Virus record (IMG/VR): IMGVR_UViG_3300021247_000536
Coordinates: 1 to 64,000 of that record
Length of the DNA: 64,000 bases
Strand: one strand, 5' to 3'
From: a virus
Each line of letters starts with the position of its first letter. Position 1 is the stretch's first letter. Positions 56,633-64,000 of the stretch are shown piece after piece. A program made the position numbers and the translations under genes. The notes under the pieces are model-generated. The model made no database searches, was not told the origin of the DNA, and saw only the letters and a program-made list of their open reading frames with translations.

Positions 56633-59600
56633 TTAGAACTTACCAGGCGCCGAACCTGATACACCAGACTGTATTTTAAGGAGTCTAGGGGTATCCATTA
56701 TGAATTGAGTCTTTGAAATCTTGGCAGCCTCAGAGTAGAGCCTATCTAGCTTTTCAGCTCTATCCTCTATGCTGTCGTTATTCCAATCGTCGCTTCCTAC
56801 ATAGTGAGATACCATCTCCTTACGCTTAGTGCCTACCAAGATCTGATATTGCTCGTACTCAGCTCCTGTGAGCATGACATCCTGCTTTGCTACAGTAATC
56901 TTCTGATCCGGCTTTGAAGGAATCATCTTGTTGCGGACATCAGACATGGACTTAGGGGTATCAAAATACATCTGCTGAATCTTGAATCCAACTGTCTCTG
57001 TGTCAGGACTATAAGACTGAACAGGATCGAACATGTAGTAAACCCAAGGGTTGGTGCCGGCAGGGGTAGAAGATACCTTCTCTCCCCATAGGGTGATCTT
57101 GCTAGGTAGTTCATCGGCTGTCCCCATGATGCCAAGGTCTACACGAAGTCTGTTAAGGACCATGTCGCTAAGTTCTGTATCCTTACCTTCTGTTCTTGTC
57201 TCCTTGGTAAAGTCCATGCTCGCCTTACTTACGGATGATACAGTGTTTGGTATGAATATTTTTGACAGCGCTACTACGGTGTTAGTCTCAAACTTCTTAA
57301 CCTTGTTTCCTTGCTCATCTCTAATTGCATCGATAACCCCGGCTATACCAGTCATGAACGATTGGTCAACCATAGCTTTGATGTTTGTAGAGGTGATGCC
57401 ACCAAGTCCGCCTAGGCTCATCAACTCATCTATTCCATTGTCAATCTGGGTATCGTCTTTGTCTCTGTAGAAGTCAGCCCATGAAGATAGCGCAAGACCC
57501 ATAGTTCCCATCTTTGAGTAGTTGATGGTGAAGTCTCCCTTTCGGAACTCGGCCCAGTTATTATCTCCAGATCCCATTCTGAACAATGCCGACAAGTTGA
57601 GTGATCTTGCGCGTACATTCTCATACTGCATAGACTTTGCATCGTACTTCATCTCATCCTCATCTCCAGTCATCAAACCGTTTTTGATAAGGTTTGCAGC
57701 GAGCATAGCTACACCCATAGCAACTGTAGCTCTTGAGAAGTATCTTATTGATTCTTCTTTATAATAAGCTGCCTTGAGTTGATTTCCAGCCTTCTCTTCC
57801 TTGACAGACTTAGCGGCAAATCCTGCAGAGTATGCAATTCCGAAAGCTGGATTAGTAAACTGGAATGTCTCAGTTAGCAAGTTTACAGGAGTTTTTGTAA
57901 ACGGAATCACTGTACCTATAAGCAGGTTAGCAAATCCAGAGATATGTCTACCCACTGCACCTTGTGAAAATTCAGCCATCTTTTTAGCGATGTCCGCCTG
58001 AGATCTATTCACAAGATCGGACATAATATTCTTCTGCTGGTATGTCATTTTCTCAGCATATTCATCGGCAATTGCGGCAGCGTCAGCAGGAGGATTAAAT
58101 ATAAATTCTAGCTTCTCGGCATTGTTCATATTGCGCAAAGAGCCATCTTTATTTTTTACATATGTTTGCTCAGCCAACGACACTAGCTTGCTTGATTTCG
58201 ATATCTCAAAAGGAATCTTATCACCTATAGCAAGTAGTCTTGACATAGCATCTGCTGGCATACCGAATGTAGCCTCAATGAATGCTGAGATTTTATTCTC
58301 TACATTGTTCAGTTCTACAGGAGACTTCTTTGAGAACAAATCTCTCCATGCCTGGAACGCATTCATAGAGTGACGCATGTTATACTTCTCTACGTCTTCG
58401 GATGTAGATCCGTACTTGATCTTTCGAAGCCCTTCGCTAACGCCATAAGCAGCACCATATTTTATTCCTCCGAATATATCAAAGAATCCTTTAGAGTACC
58501 CAAGTGTAGATATAAACCCTTTGTATGGAATTGGCTTAGATTCTTTTCCAGAAACGTATCTTACAGCTTTCATTGCCAGTGCTGCCGACCAATGGATAGG
58601 CGAAGATATAGATACAACAGCACCTCTAAGAACAATGGCTGGAAGGTATCCAAATACGTTGACAAGAATTGTTTGAGGGGTAAGCATGTTGAGCTTCATG
58701 ATAGAAGCCAACGACTGCCACACATCTCTTCCTTCTCTCATCTGCCTTCCGAGTCTTTCTCCTTCAAGTCTAGCTTTGAAGTCAGCATCTCTAACTGCAT
58801 TGGCAGCATCTTCCGCTCTCTTTTCGTACTTGTCGACAACAGCTTTATATGCCGGAGACCCCTCTTGTAATCCAGAAAGAGCTGCCTTGTATTCATCTAT
58901 GATCTTGGTGAATGCCTTCTCCTTCTCTCCCATATCCTTGATTGCAGATGTGTGAGAAAGGATAGCATCCTTCATCTTGTCATTCATCTGAAGACCAGAG
59001 TAGTAAGACGTAAGCGCCTCTTCAAGATTCTTCTTGTTTATTTGACCATTGGCATTGATAGCATTCGACAGATGCCCGTCGATACTTGTCTTGAATTTAT
59101 CATCAAGCTTGGCATAGCCAGGCATAAGGTTATCCATGATGGACTTCTTAGCGTCTGCAGCATTGCCGGTCTTGGAAGCGTTGATGATAGCCTTCTTGAT
59201 CTTTCTTTGCGTTCTATTTGCCTTGATAAATTTCTGAGACTTCATCTTAACCTGAGCGTCAACAAACAGCTCAAGACCTTTAGGACTCATAGCTACAATC
59301 TGCTTCATTCGCTTGCTGGCGATAGAGACGGACTTAGCATATTGCCCGTTGATGGTAGAGAAAGATATGGCCGTACTAGCAGCTCTGTCTGCTGCAGCTT
59401 TCTTCGCTTGATCAGAAACATTCGGATCGTTTGCTATAGAGTCAGAATACTTAACTCGCTTGTCAAAGATCTCTGCAAGGATGAGGGCACGAGTGTGAGG
59501 CATCACATCAGGAGACTTGGATACATCTGTCATATTAGCCTCAAGAATATCCATTGCCCCTTCTGCTTCGAAGTAATCGACGATAGCTTGTGCGTCAGAA

Positions 59601-62600
59601 ACACTTGCAGCAATAGTGTCAGGGATGTATGTTATCCCTTGCGCATTCAGAGAGTCTTTAACTTCAGTAGATACTAGATTGCTTCCAGCTATACGCTCGA
59701 GAGTCTTACTTGCCTTTGGACTAGCAGTCTTATTTTTTAAGGCATTAGCCTGAATAAGCTTTGCAATCTCAGCGTCAAGCATTGCCTCGAACTCTCCCTC
59801 TGAGATAACATTGTTGGCAATGTTATTCTTAATCGTAGGGTGATTCATCAGAGCCGACTTGAAGTTACCAAGGGCAACAGCTAGATCAACTCCTTTGTCA
59901 ACAGCTTTCTTGATAGCGTCTGTGGCAAAGTTTACTGTAGCTTCAACATCAAAGATGCTAGACTTAGAGATCTTTATTTTCTCTCCAGTCTCAGGGTTAG
60001 TAACGTACTGTCCTTCTGGATTGAAAAGAAACTTAGAAACTGCGTCTCTGATCTTGTCAATAGATTCTTTGATAGATGTTTTAGATGCAGCAACCTTCTC
60101 ATCGTATGATTTAATTGCATCGTCAACAACCTTCTTGGCTGTAGCGTCGGAGATTAGCCCATCCTCTACAGCTTTGATAACCTGATCTTTCAGCTGAGAG
60201 ATCTTAGAAGGTCCATTGATTATAGATGATGACTTAGCTTCTTCTGCTGTTGTATTGATAGCAGATAGAGTATCGGCATCATCCTGTACTTTAGCGTCAG
60301 CTCTTTCTGAGATAGCTTTGTCTACAGAACTCTTAGCGTATTCAGTTGACTTGGTATCTACTGCTGATTGAGCCACGTATGATGAGTCAACTTTTGTATC
60401 AAGATCAAGCCCAACCTTGAATCCCATTACATTGCCGTCTTCGGTTCTGATAGCCGAAACGTAGTTGGCTTCAGGATTAGATGGATCTTCATTGAATGAA
60501 TCTTCTTTAACAACACGAGGATTCATTGTACCATCCTGATAAACCATTCCCTCGTTAGTTACAACGCTATCCTGGTTGAATGTTTTAGTAAACTCTACAG
60601 CGTCAGAAACTGTAAGGCCAGGAACAAAGAAGCTATTCTCTGTCTGTCCGTACTTACCTGTCACTGGAGCTATCTCGTATCCGCGAGACTCTAGCCACTT
60701 AACAGCTTTCCCGTTTAGCTTTGAGTTTGCTGACGAAACAGTAGGAGTACCCATAGGGTTCTCACCGGTAATGATACCGAAGTTCTCCTCTTTAATGATA
60801 CGCTCAATCTCATCCTTGTCAAAGTCTGACTTAGACATCTTGGCAACAGCATTGTCGAAGAATGATTTCTTAGATCTCTTCTCGCGTAAAGCTTCTTGAG
60901 CATCAACTGAAAGTTCGGTATACTTAACTCCTGCAACTTCCATTCGTTTGCCCATAGACATCTGCCCAGTCTTAGATACCATGTTGGTAATCTTCTTAGG
61001 CATGCCCTTCATGAGAGTCTTCATCTCTTGCTCTGTAGGTACCTTGTTGTACATGTACATGTCACGAGCAATCTCATAAGCATCATCGTATCTACCCTTC
61101 TCAGAAAGGTAATCATAAGCTGCTTCTCCTATTGCTTCGTATTGAGCAGACTCTTTGTATTGAGACTCTTCCGGATGAGCTATGCGCTCCATGCCAGACT
61201 CTTCGTTTGAAGTGAAGTCTGATGCTGACTCATTGGTAGGCTTCAATGGAACAAGGGCGTCAGCTCTGAACTCAGGCATGTCAGTCTTCTTTCCTGTGCG
61301 GCTGTAATACCATTCGCCAACAGCCATCTGGTATCCATCCTTAGCGGCAAGATCAGCCATCTTCTTCTTGATAACCTCAGCTCTGTATGGAGTGTTCTGA
61401 GGTACGGTCTTTTCTACTTGCGCCTTGTATCCTTTTGGATCTGTATCCATAGGATACACTTTATCTTTTGATACACGGACAACATACTTATCTCCTCCAA
61501 CCATACGCTCTCCATCTGTTGGCTTTGTGTAGAATGAAGCTACCCCATACTGAGTTCCCTTCTCTGACTTAGATGTGCGAGTAGAGTAGAAATTACGACT
61601 GTCTATTCCCTTGCGGACAGACTTCTCATCAGCACTTGATACGTGGAAGAATACATAGTCATTGCCGTCTTCGGTGAGTCCAGATTGAACGTATGTATCG
61701 GCAACAACATCCATGCGCTTACCGCGAGACTCTTGCATTGATGACACCCGCTCAGGCAGAAGACCTATCTTCTGCTCTGCGAATGGCCTATCTTTCATAG
61801 GGACAGACTTGATGGAACCATCTTCGTTTCTCATGTGAGGACCGAAGTTAACCCAAGAGTTTTGACCTCTTGTCTCTGTGGTCATAGCTCTTGCAGCTAA
61901 TGGGCTGTACATACGAACGTGAACATCCCATGCGTTTTCTTCTCCGATAGGACCAAAAGAGTTACCCCTTTCGCCATGGCCGAATGCATCGTGAACAAAA
62001 CGGAACACGTCATTAGTCAACAAGCTTTTGCCGTTGATGTCTTTACGTCCGCTGTCCTTTAACAATGGGTTGTCGTTACGCTGCTTATCTGTTATCTTGT
62101 TTTGTCCAAAGTCTTTTTCAGTAGACAATACAAATAAATGCTTGTTGTTTCTTAAATCGTCAAGCATCTCTTGACTGTTGGCGTATGGCTCTCCCTTTCC
62201 TTCATATATCTCTACAGCGTACCCTGCCTTAGTAAGCTCATCGAACTGATCAATAGTCTCAGTTGCCATAGCCTGATAAGCCGCCTTCACTTGAGGATCG
62301 TCTGGCGTATTCTGCATCTGTTCAAATGCGTCAGCTCTACGCTTTGCCTCTTCTACGTCTACTGTAGTTATCTTTTCTCCTGGGCCTGTTGTTATGCCAT
62401 TGCGGTCCTTATATGACTTAGATACATTGGCAATGTCTTCTACCGGCTCAGAGAACAATCTCCTTCCGCGAGACTCTTGGCCCTTTTTCCCATATGCCAA
62501 TCCCTTAACGCCTTCAGATAAATTACCTCCATAGTAAATACTTCCAGCAGACATCTGAGAAGCTTTGGTATCATACAATTTACCAGATGGGCCAACTATA

Positions 62601-64000
62601 GTATTTGGATTAAACAATTCATCTATAAGATATCCTCCATCCAAGTTGAAAGGATTCTTTCCAGGGAACTTAGCATTGAATAATGGATGCTTAACTCCTT
62701 TGTCCTGTATTGCATTTGCGTCAGAGTTAGGGTCATTTTCAAATCCGTTGATAGCTACACCCCACAATCCTTCACTCATGTATAAGTCCGCGATCTGCTT
62801 AATACCTACCTCATTAAAGATCTTCTCGGCATTAATTCCAAATTGATCATAAAGAGCTTTTGCTATAAACTTGTTTGGATTTTTTGAAATATATCCAGCC
62901 TGACCCTCCATCCCTTTCCTACTTGACTTGCGCGCTATTCCTGCAATTAGGTTTTCATTAATAGCACGTCTTGCCTTGAATGAAGCCGGAGCGTTCCCGC
63001 CTAAGTTGTAAGCTAAATCCTCTATCATCTGATCGATAATTTCTTTCGATGATAGATCTGCTGCTTTGTATTTATTTACAAAGTCATTGTACTTCTTTTC
63101 TCCAATAGCTTTTTTAAGAGACGCAATATCTTTACCGAAAAACTCCGACTTAAATTTGCTTGAGGATCGAATAGACTTTGGAAGCTGAGATATTCCATCG
63201 AGGATATATCTTAATGAGTAAGAGTTGCCAAGCAAACTTACAGGGGCTTGAACTCCAACAAGAGTAACCCCGTCCTGTCCTTTATACAAATCTTTTATTA
63301 ATCCAGAATGCGAATTAACTTTACCAATGAGTGTACTAGCGAATCCAACTCCGTTGTCTACATTTTCTTTTATAGACATGTATCCTGGTCCGCCATACAT
63401 AAATATCTTTTCTCCTGAAGGAAGAGTTAAGTTGCCCACCCTTGTAGGATCAGAGTTTATAATCGTAACCTTATCTTCGAACTGATCAAGAACATCTTCA
63501 AGTGATCTAGTCGGAAGCTTTACAGTTTCCTTTTCTTCATATACAGATTCAACAGGAGATGTTATAACCCTCGCCTGTCCAACTTTTTTTCTATCTATTG
63601 AACCAGCTATAATATCAGATCCAGGAATATCTGTTTCAAGATCATAATTTATAGTATCCTCAAACTTCTTCACGTTCTCAGCACCAACAACTTCAGACAT
63701 ATCTCTTCCAGACTTAAGTACATCAGAGACTGCTTTGGCTTTGTTGATCAAAGTCTGCGTGTCGGTATCATTCATTACAGTGCCGAGGCCTAGCTTTGTT
63801 GCAACGGAATTGATGAAGTTAATTACATTCTGCTTGAAAGATTTTGGCAACGCATCAAGATCAATCACTCCAGATCCAACTCGACCTATAAACTCAGCCA
63901 CAGATTCATCGTCAACACCTTCCTGTCCACCCTTTTTACGGTACGCTTCAGCAAACTTAATAGTGTCATCTATCTGAATCTTATTATCACCCTTAGCATT
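56633..64000 (-). CDS. Giant polyvalent virion protein, 5' end outside window
   Basis: At least 2455 residues; the frame stays open to the window edge, so the true start is beyond 64000 (a GTG at 63901 is internal). Visible parts, numbered from that GTG: a globular region about 145-250; a domain near 635-690 with RFVHDAFGHGERGNSFGP, GEENAWDVHVRMYSPLA and ETRGQNSWVNFGP; an ADP-ribosyltransferase-like segment near 745-880 (FFHVSSAD, FYSTRTSKS); a module near 1050-1160; long helical regions; and a membrane-active C-terminal part (ILVNVFGYLPAIVLRGAVVS near 1740; LIGTVIPFTKTPVNLL near 1990) resembling LPD38-type polyvalent proteins. Probably ejected with DNA. No RNA polymerase motif seen. Confidence 0.7.
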   Translation of the reverse strand, partial: NAKGDNKIQIDDTIKFAEAYRKKGGQEGVDDESVAEFIGRVGSGVIDLDALPKSFKQNVINFINSVATKLGLGTVMNDTDTQTLINKAKAVSDVLKSGRDMSEVVGAENVKKFEDTINYDLETDIPGSDIIAGSIDRKKVGQARVITSPVESVYEEKETVKLPTRSLEDVLDQFEDKVTIINSDPTRVGNLTLPSGEKIFMYGGPGYMSIKENVDNGVGFASTLIGKVNSHSGLIKDLYKGQDGVTLVGVQAPVSLLGNSYSLRYILDGISQLPKSIRSSSKFKSEFFGKDIASLKKAIGEKKYNDFVNKYKAADLSSKEIIDQMIEDLAYNLGGNAPASFKARRAINENLIAGIARKSSRKGMEGQAGYISKNPNKFIAKALYDQFGINAEKIFNEVGIKQIADLYMSEGLWGVAINGFENDPNSDANAIQDKGVKHPLFNAKFPGKNPFNLDGGYLIDELFNPNTIVGPSGKLYDTKASQMSAGSIYYGGNLSEGVKGLAYGKKGQESRGRRLFSEPVEDIANVSKSYKDRNGITTGPGEKITTVDVEEAKRRADAFEQMQNTPDDPQVKAAYQAMATETIDQFDELTKAGYAVEIYEGKGEPYANSQEMLDDLRNNKHLFVLSTEKDFGQNKITDKQRNDNPLLKDSGRKDINGKSLLTNDVFRFVHDAFGHGERGNSFGPIGEENAWDVHVRMYSPLAARAMTTETRGQNSWVNFGPHMRNEDGSIKSVPMKDRPFAEQKIGLLPERVSSMQESRGKRMDVVADTYVQSGLTEDGNDYVFFHVSSADEKSVRKGIDSRNFYSTRTSKSEKGTQYGVASFYTKPTDGERMVGGDKYVVRVSKDKVYPMDTDPKGYKAQVEKTVPQNTPYRAEVIKKKMADLAAKDGYQMAVGEWYYSRTGKKTDMPEFRADALVPLKPTNESASDFTSNEESGMERIAHPEESQYKESAQYEAIGEAAYDYLSEKGRYDDAYEIARDMYMYNKVPTEQEMKTLMKGMPKKITNMVSKTGQMSMGKRMEVAGVKYTELSVDAQEALREKRSKKSFFDNAVAKMSKSDFDKDEIERIIKEENFGIITGENPMGTPTVSSANSKLNGKAVKWLESRGYEIAPVTGKYGQTENSFFVPGLTVSDAVEFTKTFNQDSVVTNEGMVYQDGTMNPRVVKEDSFNEDPSNPEANYVSAIRTEDGNVMGFKVGLDLDTKVDSSYVAQSAVDTKSTEYAKSSVDKAISERADAKVQDDADTLSAINTTAEEAKSSSIINGPSKISQLKDQVIKAVEDGLISDATAKKVVDDAIKSYDEKVAASKTSIKESIDKIRDAVSKFLFNPEGQYVTNPETGEKIKISKSSIFDVEATVNFATDAIKKAVDKGVDLAVALGNFKSALMNHPTIKNNIANNVISEGEFEAMLDAEIAKLIQANALKNKTASPKASKTLERIAGSNLVSTEVKDSLNAQGITYIPDTIAASVSDAQAIVDYFEAEGAMDILEANMTDVSKSPDVMPHTRALILAEIFDKRVKYSDSIANDPNVSDQAKKAAADRAASTAISFSTINGQYAKSVSIASKRMKQIVAMSPKGLELFVDAQVKMKSQKFIKANRTQRKIKKAIINASKTGNAADAKKSIMDNLMPGYAKLDDKFKTSIDGHLSNAINANGQINKKNLEEALTSYYSGLQMNDKMKDAILSHTSAIKDMGEKEKAFTKIIDEYKAALSGLQEGSPAYKAVVDKYEKRAEDAANAVRDADFKARLEGERLGRQMREGRDVWQSLASIMKLNMLTPQTILVNVFGYLPAIVLRGAVVSISSPIHWSAALAMKAVRYVSGKESKPIPYKGFISTLGYSKGFFDIFGGIKYGAAYGVSEGLRKIKYGSTSEDVEKYNMRHSMNAFQAWRDLFSKKSPVELNNVENKISAFIEATFGMPADAMSRLLAIGDKIPFEISKSSKLVSLAEQTYVKNKDGSLRNMNNAEKLEFIFNPPADAAAIADEYAEKMTYQQKNIMSDLVNRSQADIAKKMAEFSQGAVGRHISGFANLLIGTVIPFTKTPVNLLTETFQFTNPAFGIAYSAGFAAKSVKEEKAGNQLKAAYYKEESIRYFSRATVAMGVAMLAANLIKNGLMTGDEDEMKYDAKSMQYENVRARSLNLSALFRMGSGDNNWAEFRKGDFTINYSKMGTMGLALSSWADFYRDKDDTQIDNGIDELMSLGGLGGITSTNIKAMVDQSFMTGIAGVIDAIRDEQGNKVKKFETNTVVALSKIFIPNTVSSVSKASMDFTKETRTEGKDTELSDMVLNRLRVDLGIMGTADELPSKITLWGEKVSSTPAGTNPWVYYMFDPVQSYSPDTETVGFKIQQMYFDTPKSMSDVRNKMIPSKPDQKITVAKQDVMLTGAEYEQYQILVGTKRKEMVSHYVGSDDWNNDSIEDRAEKLDRLYSEAAKISKTQFIMDTPRLLKIQSGVSGSAPGKF

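Larger units (their letters stand above)
3592..63785 (+). repeat. Dispersed strand-oriented 9-mer ACANTGCCG
   Basis: Plus-strand copies start at 3592, 5154, 5548, 8554, 9416, 10678, 11259, 12368, 13277, 17062, 20416, 22082, 23744, 26674, 32164, 33362, 34450, 36864, 41933, 42689, 49485, 52435, 54844, 56215, 57583, 60429 and 63777. Minus-strand copies lie at 30530, 35036, 40622, 50299, 54510 and 58117. A further set of about 12 plus copies keeps CANTGCCG without the first A. They occur in genes of both orientations and in non-coding DNA. Confidence 0.7.

Noticed and set aside
56633-64000. Virion RNA polymerase in the giant protein
   Set aside because: I looked for DxDxD-type and other polymerase signatures as in crAss-like phages and saw none in the visible part.
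1-64000. CRISPR array, IS element, integrase or prophage attachment site
   Set aside because: No regularly spaced repeats of CRISPR type, no transposase or integrase motifs, and no duplicated attachment core were found.

Overview
This window is most of the genome of a tailed bacteriophage with podovirus-type (short-tailed) structural genes, infecting a Bacteroidota host. Host evidence is in the sequence. The clearest promoters have the Bacteroidota form, a TTG element and TAnnTTTG about 18-21 bases apart. Start codons follow A-rich leaders (for example AAAATC-ATG) and not Shine-Dalgarno sequences. The large terminase, portal, capsid, three connector-like proteins and giant ejection-type proteins recall Cellulophaga phi38:1-like and crAss-like phages; that placement is by remembered similarity only. 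I see no integrase, transposase, CRISPR array or IS element, so a lytic lifestyle is the simplest reading. Both window edges lie in or beside minus-strand virion genes, and the giant gene at the right edge is still open at base 64000, so the window is probably a cut of a circularly permuted genome.

Layout. 1-22.8 kb (minus): late operon read right to left: small terminase candidate, large terminase, portal, scaffold, major capsid protein, connector or ring proteins, lysis cassette (holin, amidase, second holin candidate, spanin-like protein), a 1492-residue tail protein, a cupin, and three Ala/Gln-rich candidate ejection proteins. 22.8-31.6 kb: divergent block from a symmetric bidirectional promoter, with a small protein, a structured RNA region, tail fibre, a DnaA-domain-IV-like protein, an HNH-like protein, a minus-strand zincin plus metallophosphoesterase pair, and a virion protein. 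31.6-33.4 kb: non-coding, with iteron-like repeats around an AT-rich core (candidate origin), long direct repeats and a second structured RNA candidate. 33.4-42.6 kb (plus): about 30 small accessory genes, separated at intervals by a family of covarying hairpins, plus two DNA-binding regulators and an atypical tRNA. 42.6-52.9 kb (plus): replication and recombination genes (NinB-like, PD-(D/E)XK nuclease, SMC-like ATPase, SNF2 helicase, DnaN clamp, primase-helicase, VRR-NUC, SSB). 52.9-64 kb (minus): tail-fibre/spike genes, six of which carry cysteine clusters, then a giant polyvalent protein of at least 2455 residues.

The accessory genes probably act early on the host, the replication block copies the genome using a host polymerase (none is encoded here), and the minus operon builds the virion and lyses the cell.

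The most striking signal not explained by genes is a dispersed, strand-oriented 9-mer, ACANTGCCG. I find about 27 copies on the plus strand and about 6 on the minus strand by eye, against fewer than one expected per strand, regardless of gene direction. The second is a family of intergenic RNA hairpins with compensatory base changes followed by CTAAC. The third is the run of cysteine-tagged fibre proteins.
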